64,000 nucleotides of DNA from Kribbella sp. VKM Ac-2568 (lineage in GTDB: Bacteria > Actinomycetota > Actinomycetes > Propionibacteriales > Kribbellaceae): assembly GCF_004345365.1 (NCBI RefSeq), contig NZ_SLVF01000012.1, positions 62,001 to 126,000 of the forward strand. The letters are read 5' to 3'. The notes beneath the pieces are model-generated. The model saw only the letters and a program-made list of their open reading frames with translations. It was not told the origin of the DNA and did not search any database. The position numbers and the translations under genes were made by a program. This document shows positions 31,434-39,509 of the stretch, in pieces. Numbering within the stretch: position 1 is the first letter of the stretch; each line of letters begins with the position of its first letter.

Positions 31434-32015
31434 TCAGGCGGCCAAAGCGTGGAGGTCTTGAAGGGTCATGATCTCCGAGCCGTGGTGGATGAGTTCGCGG
31501 TTGAGGCGGAGGATCACGTGGCCGAAGGGCTCACCGGCGTCCAGTTCGGTGGCTTGGCTCAGGCCGACGGTCATCACCTGCTGCTCGTCGAGGTCGGCGA
31601 TGGACTGCTGCCAGGCGTCGACCCAGTGGGCGAGCCAGGCGACGGCGTCGCGGGCGTTGCCGTGCAGGGTGATGTCGGCGCGGCCCTGCCGGCTCTCGCC
31701 GAAGGTCCACTCCCAGCGCTCGAAGAACGTCTCGGTCAGGTGGGCGATCAGCCAGGCGATCGTGCGCGGTCCCCGGTGGTCCGGCTCGTCCGGCCACTGC
31801 GCGACCCACTCGCCGGTGCCGAGCGACCTGAAGCGCCCGGCGTACTCGCGGCGGACGACGGTCAGGGCCTCGCTGCTCGGCCGCCAGAAGTACTCCTCGT
31901 CGGTCAGGGCCGCGAGCCGCCCGGACAGCACCATCCAGCTGAAGCCGAGCTGACCCCGCACCATCGCCATCGCCGATGGTCGCTGCAGGATGTCCCAGTC
32001 GAACGGCTCCGGCAT
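31434..32015 (-). CDS. DinB-family protein
   Basis: 193-aa DinB/YfiT-like four-helix bundle. The family is metal-binding and includes thiol-dependent transferases. AWLIAHLTETFFERWEW and RELIHHGSEIMTL carry the histidines expected for the metal site. ATG 32015 is chosen from GAGGAA five bases upstream; a GTG immediately before it is too close. It is a single gene downstream of fic on the same strand with a 75-bp gap. Substrate unknown. Confidence 0.83.
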   Translation of the reverse strand: MPEPFDWDILQRPSAMAMVRGQLGFSWMVLSGRLAALTDEEYFWRPSSEALTVVRREYAGRFRSLGTGEWVAQWPDEPDHRGPRTIAWLIAHLTETFFERWEWTFGESRQGRADITLHGNARDAVAWLAHWVDAWQQSIADLDEQQVMTVGLSQATELDAGEPFGHVILRLNRELIHHGSEIMTLQDLHALAA

Positions 32016-32090
32016 CACAGTTCCTCACACTCCCCGTTTGCTTGCTCTTCGAACATATGTTCGAATTGTTCAACGCGAGGGAAGGGAAAG

Positions 32091-33371
32091 TCAACTACGA
32101 CGGTGTGTTGGTGATGGCATCGACGGAACGGGTCTGCTAGGCGGCTCGATCCGGGTATCCGCCGCCGGGCTGGCGAAACGGCGTTCGAGGAGGGTGAAGG
32201 CATCGATCAGTTCAGGAGCTTCGTAGACCCGGTTGCGGCGGCCGTCCGTGACCTCGCGGAGCACGCCGGCTTCCGTGAGCCGGGTGAGCCCCTGGTTGGC
32301 GGCCTGCTGTGACCTGCCGATGAGCCCGGCCGCGGCGGCCAGGGTGAGTACTGGGGCCGCCGGCAGGGTGTCGATCAGCAGGTCGACGGCCGATCCCGCA
32401 CGCACCGGGGCGGCCCGTTCGCGCCAGGCTGCCTTGAGTTCGGCCGCGGTGCGTTCGAAGCGAGCCGCCTCGGCCGTGGCGTGGGTGCACGCCGTCGCGA
32501 ACATCAGCAGCCAGTCGTTTGCCGCGCCGCGAGCGCGAGGACTCGTCGCCTTGCCCACGTGCCTGAACGCGGTGAGCACTTCGACGTACTGCGTGGCGTG
32601 GGTGGCGAGTGACAGCGACACTGGCGGGACCGTGCGTTCGACGAGCCCCTCGGCCCGCAGGATCAGGTGGATCAGCGCGCGCCCGGTCCGGCCGTTGCCG
32701 TCGGCAAAGGGGTGAATGGTCTCGAACTGCGCGTGCGCGATGCCGGTTTTCGCCAGCACGGGAAGGGAGGAGTCCCGCACGAAGGCCATCAGGTCCTCGA
32801 GCAGTTCGGGCATGAGTTGCGCAGGCGGTGGCACGTAGTACGCCTCGGCGGGGGAGCGGCCGCCGATCCAGTTCTGCAGGAAGCGCACCTCGCCACCGAA
32901 CTCCGGATTCGGCGAGTGCGCCATCAGTCGTCGATGCGCCTCGAGCAGGTGTTCGACCTCGAGTTTCTCGCCGATCTGCACGGACTCGGTCACCCAGGTC
33001 ATCGCGTCGACCGCGCCGAGCACCTCCTCGGCGGTGACGTCGTGGTGCCGCGCGTTGTCCCGCAGCGCCTCCGCCTTCAGCAGCCGCCGCGCGCCGACCA
33101 CGAGCCCCTCGATCTGCGACGACCCGACCGCCTCGGCCCGCAGCAACAACCGCGCCAAAGCCTCGCTGTTGGTCAGTACCGCGGCCGTCGCGTCGAGCCG
33201 GGCGAGATCCCCGGCCGCGTCCTCGAGCGCCGCCAGCACCTCGTCGCTGAGATCGAACTCCCGCCCGACCAACCCGTCCGGGAAGTACAACTCGTACGAC
33301 CCGCCCAGCCGCTCGGCCCGGGTGAACCCGTCAGGGTGCCCCGGCCACCGATGCAACTCCACTCGAGCCAT
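32091..33371 (-). CDS. Fic-family protein with inhibitory motif and C-terminal winged helix
   Basis: 426-aa AMP-transferase family protein. The N-terminal inhibitory helix SSQIEG (about 84-89) supplies the Glu that blocks ATP in class II Fic proteins. The full Fic motif HPFADGNGRTGR (220-231) is intact, so it should be catalytically competent. A helix-turn-helix domain follows (about 340-410; LIGRSQQAANQGLTRLTEAG). No antitoxin gene is adjacent. The start overlaps a weak AGG, and a perfect inverted repeat lies just upstream, possibly bound by its own winged helix. Targets unknown. Confidence 0.92.
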   Translation of the reverse strand: MARVELHRWPGHPDGFTRAERLGGSYELYFPDGLVGREFDLSDEVLAALEDAAGDLARLDATAAVLTNSEALARLLLRAEAVGSSQIEGLVVGARRLLKAEALRDNARHHDVTAEEVLGAVDAMTWVTESVQIGEKLEVEHLLEAHRRLMAHSPNPEFGGEVRFLQNWIGGRSPAEAYYVPPPAQLMPELLEDLMAFVRDSSLPVLAKTGIAHAQFETIHPFADGNGRTGRALIHLILRAEGLVERTVPPVSLSLATHATQYVEVLTAFRHVGKATSPRARGAANDWLLMFATACTHATAEAARFERTAAELKAAWRERAAPVRAGSAVDLLIDTLPAAPVLTLAAAAGLIGRSQQAANQGLTRLTEAGVLREVTDGRRNRVYEAPELIDAFTLLERRFASPAADTRIEPPSRPVPSMPSPTHRRS

Positions 33372-33383
33372 ACCTAGGAGTGT

Positions 33384-33420
33384 CTCTTATTCAAGGTTGG
33401 GAGACAAGCTTGAATAAGAG
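33384..33420. promoter_or_regulatory. Inverted repeat upstream of fic
   Basis: Perfect 12-bp arms CTCTTATTCAAG and CTTGAATAAGAG with a 13-bp spacer, 13 bp before the fic start codon. It is unusually AT-rich for this DNA. Candidate operator, possibly autoregulatory. Confidence 0.6.
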
Positions 33421-33505
33421 TCAGCCTTGATCCAGGCAAGGTGAACCGATCGGAGGGGAGACTCGAACCCGGTCACGAAACTGGGGCGACGAGACTGGAG
33501 GCATC

Positions 33506-34333
33506 GTGCGGCTGGACGCGGCAGCGCTGGAAATGGTGGCGGCGAACGAGGCGGACTGGGATGCGCGGGCGGCGTTGCATGCGGCCAGCCGGTTCTACAG
33601 CCAGCCTGCGGAGTACTGGTTCGGCGACTACGAGTGGGAGGATCTCGGTCCGCTCGATGGGCGCGATGTGCTGCATCTCCAGTGTCATCTCGGCACCGAG
33701 ACCATCGCCTTCGCCCGCCGCGGCGCCCGGACCGTCGGGCTCGACCTCTCGTCGCGATCGCTGGAGGAGGCACGGAAGCTTGCCGGCAACCAGAAGGCCG
33801 ACATCGAGTACGTCCATGCGAACGTGTACGACGCGGTGGAAGCCCTGGAAGGCAGGCAGTTCGACGTCGTATACACCGGCAAGGGCGCGCTCTGCTACCT
33901 CCCCGACTTCGCCCAGTGGGCCGACGTCGTCCACCAACTCCTGAAGCCCGGCGGCTCCCTCTACATCGTCGAGTTCCACCCGCTGCTGAACGCGATGGGC
34001 CCGGTCGCCCTGCCTGGTGACACCGACGACCTGATCATCCGCAACGACTACCTGGAAGGCCGTGGCGCGATCGCCCACGACTCCACCGTCACCTACACCG
34101 GCGACCAGGTTCCCGGCCGCCAACGCAGCTTCGAGTGGATGCACAGCCTCGGCGAAGTAGTCACCGCCCTCGCCGCCACCGGCTTCCACATCACCCGCCT
34201 CCGCGAGTCCGAAGTACTCCAATGGCCCCGCTTCAACGCCATGCACCAAACCCCCAGGGGCTGGTGGCGCCTCCCGGATGAAGCGCCCCGGATCCCGCTG
34301 CTCTATGCCCTGCTGGCTACTACAAGCGATTAG
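33506..34333 (+). CDS. Class I SAM-dependent methyltransferase
   Basis: 275-aa small-molecule methyltransferase. SAM motif I is modified to VLHLQCHLGTETIAFARRG, followed by GLDLSSRSLEEARKLA, FDVVYTGKGALCYLPD and LKPGGSLYIVEFHP, a set typical of the family annotated as class I SAM methyltransferase in actinobacteria. GTG 33506 follows GGAGG. Convergent with the glycosylase-like gene, overlapping 4 bp. Substrate unknown. Confidence 0.85.
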   Translation: MRLDAAALEMVAANEADWDARAALHAASRFYSQPAEYWFGDYEWEDLGPLDGRDVLHLQCHLGTETIAFARRGARTVGLDLSSRSLEEARKLAGNQKADIEYVHANVYDAVEALEGRQFDVVYTGKGALCYLPDFAQWADVVHQLLKPGGSLYIVEFHPLLNAMGPVALPGDTDDLIIRNDYLEGRGAIAHDSTVTYTGDQVPGRQRSFEWMHSLGEVVTALAATGFHITRLRESEVLQWPRFNAMHQTPRGWWRLPDEAPRIPLLYALLATTSD

Positions 34334-35247
34334 GCCGGCAAGAGTTGGTCGCAGAGGTCGACCAACTGGAGGCGGAGCGGCCGGGCGCGCCGGGCGAAGG
34401 AGCGCTGGTCGGCTGCATAGGCGGCCTTGCCGGCTGGGGTTTCGATCTCGATCGGGGAGTAGCCCAGGGCTGCGAAGTCGTAGGGGGAGGCTTGCATGTC
34501 GAGGGTGCGGATGTCTCGGGCCAGTTCGAAGCAGTCGAGGAGCAGCGCGCTGGGGGTGAAGGGCATCAGCTTGGAGGCCCATTTGTAGAGGTCCATGTTG
34601 GCGTGGAGGCAGCCGCCCTGTTCAAGCGCCGGTTGTGCCTCGCGGGTCGGCTGGAGCACGTTCAGCGGGCGTGCGGGCGTGGTGAAGAAGCGGAAGGCGT
34701 CGAAGTGGGAGCAGGCGATCTTGTGGGACTCGACGACCTGGTCGGTGCCGCGGGGGCCGAGCCGGAGCGGCCAGTCGTGGCGGATTTCCTCGGTCTTGTA
34801 GACCATGGCCCACTCGTGCAGACCGAAGCAGCCGAACTGGGGCTGGCGGTCGGCCGTTGCCGCTAGCAACTGCAGGATCCAGCTGATCGAGTCGGTACGG
34901 CGCGAGACCTCGGCAGGATCCAGCTGCGCCGCGCCCTCGCAGTACAGGTAGCCGCGTCTTCCCTCGTACTGCGTGGCGCCGCGCAGGCGGATTCCCGGGC
35001 CGGGGTGCCAGACGCGGAGCTGGTTCGGACGGGTCGGGTAGTAGGTGAAGAGGAAGTCCTCCACCGGGTGCTTCTCCCGGCGCCGGCGGCGCTCCAGGTG
35101 GTCTGCGAGTAGAGCGTCGACCCGGGCGACATGGGCGGCCTGGAGCGGCTCCCACTCGGCGGGCTCGAGGGTGACGACGTCGGTCTGGGGTGGAGCGGGC
35201 ACGCGGCCAGGGCTCACAGGTCCACGGCTCACAGGTCCAGGGCTCAC
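34330..35247 (-). CDS. 3-methyladenine DNA glycosylase-like protein
   Basis: About 290-305 aa, matching an actinobacterial family annotated as 3-methyladenine DNA glycosylase: HPVEDFLFTYYPTRPNQLRVWHPGPGIRL, DSISWILQLLAATADRQPQFGCFGLHEWAMVY and QGGCLHANMDLYKWA. The enzymatic role rests on family naming only; no classical helix-hairpin-helix motif is visible. The start is unclear: in-frame GTG codons at 35247, 35232 and 35217 lie in three 15-bp repeats, and 35202 follows. GTG 35247 overlaps the GNAT stop (GTGA). Confidence 0.72.
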   Translation of the reverse strand: MSPGPVSRGPVSPGRVPAPPQTDVVTLEPAEWEPLQAAHVARVDALLADHLERRRRREKHPVEDFLFTYYPTRPNQLRVWHPGPGIRLRGATQYEGRRGYLYCEGAAQLDPAEVSRRTDSISWILQLLAATADRQPQFGCFGLHEWAMVYKTEEIRHDWPLRLGPRGTDQVVESHKIACSHFDAFRFFTTPARPLNVLQPTREAQPALEQGGCLHANMDLYKWASKLMPFTPSALLLDCFELARDIRTLDMQASPYDFAALGYSPIEIETPAGKAAYAADQRSFARRARPLRLQLVDLCDQLLPA

Positions 35248-35255
35248 AGGTCCAG
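35211..35255. repeat. Three tandem 15-bp repeats spanning a gene junction
   Basis: Unit GGCTCACAGGTCCAG (plus strand) repeated at 35211, 35226 and 35241 with one base change. On the minus strand each unit carries an in-frame GTG start candidate for the glycosylase-like gene, and one contains the GNAT stop codon. Confidence 0.85.
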
Positions 35256-35735
35256 GGCGAAGGCGTACAGGTCGACACCGGGGCGGGGAGACCAGTCGCG
35301 TTCGGGGAGGCGGGTGAAGCCGAGGCGTTCGTAGATCCGGTGTGCCCCGGTCATGTAGGTGGCGCTGGACAGGACAACCCGGTGGTAGCCGAGCTCGCGG
35401 GACCGCTCGACGCAATGCAGGCTCAGCGCAGTCCCGAGGCCGAGGCCGCGGGCCTTGGGAGAGACGCCGAGCATCCGGAACTCTCCCTCGCCCGTCTCGG
35501 CGATCTCGCCGTAGACCGAGCCCGGCGTACAGAAAGTAACGGTGCCGAGCAGCTCCGTGTCGTCCACCGCGACCCACAGTTCGGCCTTGGCGGCGCGGTC
35601 GGCGGCGTTGCGGAGGGTCAGTCGGTAGTCGGAGCCCTCGGGGATGAAGCCGTCGCTCGCGTAGGCGTCTGCGGTCAGCTCGCCGACCTCGTCGTACTCG
35701 TCGGGCCGGGCCAGGCGGATCGTCGTCGTCACCAT
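35244..35735 (-). CDS. GNAT-family N-acetyltransferase
   Basis: 163-aa acetyltransferase. Acetyl-CoA binding motif A is visible in EFRMLGVSPKARGLGLGTAL, followed by SRELGYHRVVLSSATYM and the terminal YERLGFTRLPERDW. Catalyses acetyl transfer to an amine; the acceptor is unknown. The ATG at 35735 has a weak ribosome site. It is the first gene of a two-gene minus-strand unit with the glycosylase-like gene, divergent from the FAH-family gene. Confidence 0.88.
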   Translation of the reverse strand: MVTTTIRLARPDEYDEVGELTADAYASDGFIPEGSDYRLTLRNAADRAAKAELWVAVDDTELLGTVTFCTPGSVYGEIAETGEGEFRMLGVSPKARGLGLGTALSLHCVERSRELGYHRVVLSSATYMTGAHRIYERLGFTRLPERDWSPRPGVDLYAFALDL

Positions 35736-35805
35736 GTAACTGTCTCACCCCGGTCCGGCGGTAGGCTCGGGGCCGTTCATCCTCTGACCTGAGCAAAGGC
35801 CTGAA

Positions 35806-36594
35806 GTGCGTATCGCCAGATTCTCCGTCGACGACGAGCCGAAGTACGGCGTCGTCGAGACCGACGACCCCGAGGGGCTCGTCGGAACCGTCGCCGTGCT
35901 CGACTCGGACCCGCTCTACCGGCCGGTCCAGTTCACCGGCGAGCAGCTGCAACTGGCCGACGTCCGGTTGCTGGCCCCGGTGATCCCGCGCAGCAAGGTT
36001 GTCTGCGTCGGGCGCAACTACCAGGCACACGCGGAGGAGCTCGGCAACGAGGTGCCGAAGGAGCCGCTGATCTTCCTCAAGCCGAACACCTCGGTGATCG
36101 GCCCGCGGGACGGCATCGTCTACCCGGAGCAGACGAACGACCTGCACTTCGAGGGCGAGCTGGCGATCGTGATCGGCCGCATCTGCCGCGACCTGCCCAA
36201 GGAACGCGTGAACGAGGTGATCTTCGGGTACACCGTCGCCAACGACGTCACCGCGCGGGACCTGCAGAAGACCGACGGCCAGTGGGCCCGGGCCAAGGGG
36301 TACGACACGTTCTGCCCGCTAGGCCCGTGGATCACCACCGAGCTCGACGTCTCCGACGTCCGGGTGACCACCACGCTGAACGGCGAGCCGAAGCAGGACG
36401 GCCGGACCTCGCAGTTCATCTTCGACATCCCGGAGGTGCTGGCCTACATCACCTCCTTCACCACGTTGCTGCCCGGCGACGTGGTGCTCACCGGCACCCC
36501 CGCGGGTGTCGGCCCGATGCTGCCCGGCGACGAGGTCGCGATCAGCATCGAGGGAATCGGAACTCTGACGAACAAGGTGATCGTGCGTGACTGA
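35806..36594 (+). CDS. Fumarylacetoacetate hydrolase-family protein
   Basis: 262-aa FAH-superfamily enzyme, acting as C-C hydrolase, decarboxylase or tautomerase on 2-oxo acids. KVVCVGRNYQAHAEELG opens the catalytic domain; metal ligands lie in DLHFEGELAIVIG and the GYTVANDVTARDLQ segment, with the end LLPGDVVLTGTPAGVGPMLPGD. GTG 35806 follows AAAGG. It overlaps gltX by 8 bp, the same pairing as Rv2993c-gltX in mycobacteria. Substrate not determinable; oxaloacetate decarboxylase-like activity is one possibility. Confidence 0.9.
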   Translation: MRIARFSVDDEPKYGVVETDDPEGLVGTVAVLDSDPLYRPVQFTGEQLQLADVRLLAPVIPRSKVVCVGRNYQAHAEELGNEVPKEPLIFLKPNTSVIGPRDGIVYPEQTNDLHFEGELAIVIGRICRDLPKERVNEVIFGYTVANDVTARDLQKTDGQWARAKGYDTFCPLGPWITTELDVSDVRVTTTLNGEPKQDGRTSQFIFDIPEVLAYITSFTTLLPGDVVLTGTPAGVGPMLPGDEVAISIEGIGTLTNKVIVRD

Positions 36595-38125
36595 CAGGCC
36601 TGCCCCGACCGACGACGACGTCCTCGGTGGCTTGGAACCCGACCAGGTGCGAGTGCGCTTCCCGCCGTCGCCGACCGGCAACATGCACGTCGGCAACATC
36701 CGGAGTGCCTTGTTCAACTGGGCCTTCGCCCGGCACTACGGTGGCAAGCTGGTGCTGCGGATCGAGGACACGGACACCGCACGCAACTCGCCCGAGGCGC
36801 TGCAGTACACGCTCGACTCGTTGCGCTGGCTCGGCCTGAACTGGGACGAGGGCCCCGAGATCGGCGGCGAGTACAGCCCGTACCTGCAGTCCGAGCGGAT
36901 GGACATCTACGCCGACGTGGTGGCGAAGCTCCTCGCCGCGGGCAAGGCGTACCACTGCTACTGCTCGCAGGAAGAGCTCGAGCAGCGTCGCGAAGCAGCC
37001 CGTACCGCGGGCCAGCACAGCGGGTACGACGGCCACTGCCGCACGCTGACTCCTGAACAGGTGCAGGCCTATATCGACGAGGGCCGGCGCCCGGTGGTCC
37101 GGCTGCGGATGCCCGACCGGCCGATCGTGTTCGACGACCTGGTCCGCGGCGAGATCACCTTCCTGCCGGAGAACCTGGGCGACTACGTGCTCGTCCGGGC
37201 CAACGGCTACCCGCTGTACCCGCTGGTGAACCCGGTCGACGACGCGCTGATGGAGATCACCCACGTACTGCGGGGCGAGGACCTGCTGCCCTCGACGCCA
37301 CGGCAGATCGCGCTCTACGAGGCGCTCGCGGAGATCGGTATCGGCTCCGGGAAGACCCCGCGGTTCGGGCACCTGCCGTTCGTGATGGGCGAGGGCAACA
37401 AGAAGCTGTCCAAGCGCGACCCGGGCTCCGGCCTCGGTGAGTACATGGAGCGCGGCTTCCTGCCCGAGGGCCTGCTGAACTACCTGGCTCTGCTCGGCTG
37501 GTCGATCGCCGACGACCGCGACGTCTTCACCATGGACGAGATGGTCAAGGCGTTCGACATCCGCAAGGTGAACGCGAACGCGGCCCGGTTCGACCCGAAG
37601 AAGTGCGAGGCGATCAACGCGTCGCACATGCGGATGCTGGATCCGTCGGAGTTCGCCGCCCGGGTGGTGCCGTTCCTGGCGCAGGCCGGCTTGCTGCCGG
37701 CCGAGCCCTCGGAGGAGCAGCTCGCAGTACTGCACGCGGCGGTGCCGCTGGTGCAGGAACGGATGAACACGCTGTCGGAGTCGCCGGACATGCTCGGCTT
37801 CCTGTTCATCCCCGACGAGGCGTTCTCGATCGACCCGGACGCGGCCGCGAAGGTGCTGACCGGTGACGCCGGCGCGGTGCTGGAGGCGACTTCGAAGGCG
37901 CTGTCGGAGCTCGGCGAGTGGAAGACGGAGGCGATCGAGCAGGCGCTGCGCGCGTCCTTGATCGAAGGGCTCGGGCTGAAGCCGAAGAACGCGTTCGGCC
38001 CGGTCCGGGTGGCGATCTCCGGCCGCCGGATCTCGCCGCCGCTGTTCGAGTCGCTGGAACTGCTCGGCCGGGAGCGCTCGCTCCGCAGGCTGGAGCAGGC
38101 CCGCGCCGCGCTGCCGGCGGACTGA
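36587..38125 (+). CDS. gltX: Glutamyl-tRNA synthetase
   Basis: 512-aa class I aminoacyl-tRNA synthetase. The HIGH-type motif is PSPTGNMHVGN (about 26-36), KMSKS is KKLSKRD, and the C-terminal helical anticodon-binding domain is present. In actinobacteria lacking GlnRS the enzyme also loads tRNA-Gln with Glu for GatCAB, and a tRNA-Gln and tRNA-Glu follow downstream here. GTG 36587 lies inside the end of the FAH gene, so the two are translationally coupled. The CPBP protease gene follows after 4 bp. Confidence 0.97.
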   Translation: MTDRPAPTDDDVLGGLEPDQVRVRFPPSPTGNMHVGNIRSALFNWAFARHYGGKLVLRIEDTDTARNSPEALQYTLDSLRWLGLNWDEGPEIGGEYSPYLQSERMDIYADVVAKLLAAGKAYHCYCSQEELEQRREAARTAGQHSGYDGHCRTLTPEQVQAYIDEGRRPVVRLRMPDRPIVFDDLVRGEITFLPENLGDYVLVRANGYPLYPLVNPVDDALMEITHVLRGEDLLPSTPRQIALYEALAEIGIGSGKTPRFGHLPFVMGEGNKKLSKRDPGSGLGEYMERGFLPEGLLNYLALLGWSIADDRDVFTMDEMVKAFDIRKVNANAARFDPKKCEAINASHMRMLDPSEFAARVVPFLAQAGLLPAEPSEEQLAVLHAAVPLVQERMNTLSESPDMLGFLFIPDEAFSIDPDAAAKVLTGDAGAVLEATSKALSELGEWKTEAIEQALRASLIEGLGLKPKNAFGPVRVAISGRRISPPLFESLELLGRERSLRRLEQARAALPAD

Positions 38126-38129
38126 CCCG

Positions 38130-39104
38130 ATGTCGTACGACGCGACGCCGCGGCCCGGGTCCACCGTCGACCTCGGGGACCTGGGGCCGCAGCCGTACCA
38201 CCGGTTGCTGCGGAACCAGGTGACGCCCTGGTGGACCGTCATCCTCGGCGCGTTCACCATCCTGGCCGGCTGGATGTTCGCGAGCGTTGTGATCCTCTCG
38301 ATCCAGATGGGGATCCGGGACGATCCGGAGGGCACGGTCTCCTGGTTCGGCCTGCTCGCGACCAACCTGTCGCTGATCGTGCTGATCCCGCTGAGCATGC
38401 TGGTCGCCCAGAAGCTGAACCGCCAGTCGCCCGGGCTGCTCTCGTCGGTGGTCGGCCGGCTGCGCTGGCGTGCGCTCGCCTGGTTCGGCGTCGCCGCGGT
38501 GGCGCTCGAGCTGGTGATGCTGGGCGTCATCCAGGTCGGCGGCGTCGACCTGCTGGACGACGGCGGCAGCGGTGTCGCGAAGGACGCGGCGGCCGTGATC
38601 GCCGTGACCCTGCTGACGTCCACCTTCCAGGCCGCGGGGGAGGAGTACTTCTTCCGCGGCTATCTGCTGCAGGCCGTCGGCGCGCTGGTGCGGAACTCGC
38701 TGGTGGCGGTGCTCGTCACCACTGTGCTCTTCACGATGGCGCACGGGATCTGGCCGTGGGAGAGCCCGGCGTTGTTCCTCGACCGCTTCGCCTTCGGTCT
38801 GGTGGCGGGCCTGCTGGTGATCCGGACGGGCGGTCTGGAGGCGTCGATCGCGGCGCACGCGGCCAACAACGTGGTCACCTTCATCTTCGCGGCTCTGACC
38901 AACAGCGTGGGCGACAGCCTGGGTGCCACGGACGCGCCCTGGTCGCTCGTGGCGGTCGACGTGGTGAAGTTCGCGGCCTTCGGTGTGATCGCGTTGCTGA
39001 TGGCCCGCAAGATGCGTCTGGCGACGACCTGCGACCTGCCGCTGGTGGCGTCGCCGGTGCCCGGCACCGGACCGGGCAGCGGGCCAGGGAAGAGGCTGGT
39101 GTGA
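38130..39104 (+). CDS. CPBP-family intramembrane metalloprotease
   Basis: 324-aa polytopic membrane protein. The three Abi/CPBP motifs are present: AAGEEYFFRGYLLQ (EExxxR), FTMAHGIW and AAHAANNVVTF (HxxxN). About eight hydrophobic segments from residue 35 onward. The family includes CAAX-type processing proteases and bacteriocin-immunity proteins. It starts 4 bp after gltX, so it is part of the FAH-gltX transcription unit. Target unknown. Confidence 0.9.
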   Translation: MSYDATPRPGSTVDLGDLGPQPYHRLLRNQVTPWWTVILGAFTILAGWMFASVVILSIQMGIRDDPEGTVSWFGLLATNLSLIVLIPLSMLVAQKLNRQSPGLLSSVVGRLRWRALAWFGVAAVALELVMLGVIQVGGVDLLDDGGSGVAKDAAAVIAVTLLTSTFQAAGEEYFFRGYLLQAVGALVRNSLVAVLVTTVLFTMAHGIWPWESPALFLDRFAFGLVAGLLVIRTGGLEASIAAHAANNVVTFIFAALTNSVGDSLGATDAPWSLVAVDVVKFAAFGVIALLMARKMRLATTCDLPLVASPVPGTGPGSGPGKRLV

Positions 39105-39136
39105 CGGGAGTGACAACGCCCGGGCGGGACCCCGTT

Positions 39137-39166
39137 TTGGAATCTGACGGGATGCTCGGGTAGGCT
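39137..39166 (+). promoter_or_regulatory. Candidate promoter of tRNA-Gln
   Basis: TTGGAA, 18-bp spacer, TAGGCT at 39161-39166, 54 bp before the mature tRNA. Matches the housekeeping TTGACA/TANNNT pattern of actinobacteria. Confidence 0.5.
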
Positions 39167-39220
39167 CAGCGGGCCAGGTTGTGAGGGCGGAAACGCAAGC
39201 ACAATCGCAGAGAAATGCCT

Positions 39221-39292
39221 TGGGGTATGGGGTAATTGGCAGCCCGTCTGATTCTGGTTCAGTTAGTCTAGGTTCGAGTCCTAGTACCCCAG
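39221..39292 (+). tRNA. tRNA-Gln (anticodon CTG)
   Basis: Acceptor stem TGGGGTA/TACCCCA, D-arm with GGGTAATTGGCAGCCC, anticodon loop TTCTGGT with CTG at 39254-39256, T-arm with GGTTCGAGTCC and discriminator G. CCA is not encoded. Confidence 0.95.
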
Positions 39293-39372
39293 CGAGCGAT
39301 TGGACCGCACCGATGAAAGTCGGTACAGTTCATCCTCGTTGCCCGGCCCGCAAGGACCGAGCAACAACCTCT

Positions 39373-39445
39373 GGCCCCGTTGTGTAGCGGCCTAGCACGC
39401 CGCCCTCTCAAGGCGGTAGCGCGGGTTCGAATCCCGTCGGGGCTA
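39373..39445 (+). tRNA. tRNA-Glu (anticodon CTC)
   Basis: Acceptor stem GGCCCCG/CGGGGCT, anticodon stem CCGCC/GGCGG with loop CTCTCAA (CTC at 39407-39409), T-arm GGGTTCGAATCCC, discriminator A. CCA is encoded next (39446-39448). Confidence 0.96.
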
Positions 39446-39455
39446 CCAGAGAATA

Positions 39456-39487
39456 CGAAGGCCCGGACCTCACGGTCCGGGCCTTCG
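39456..39487 (+). terminator. Hairpin terminator after the tRNA pair
   Basis: Perfect 14-bp stem CGAAGGCCCGGACC/GGTCCGGGCCTTCG with a 4-nt loop, then TCTGTTT. It also faces the end of the convergent permease gene. Confidence 0.85.
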
Positions 39488-39509
39488 TCTGTTTCCGCTC
39501 AACCGGATC

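Noticed and set aside
32091..33371. Fic plus DinB as a toxin-antitoxin module
   Set aside because: The Fic protein carries its own inhibitory SSQIEG helix and is full length, and DinB is not a known Fic antitoxin.
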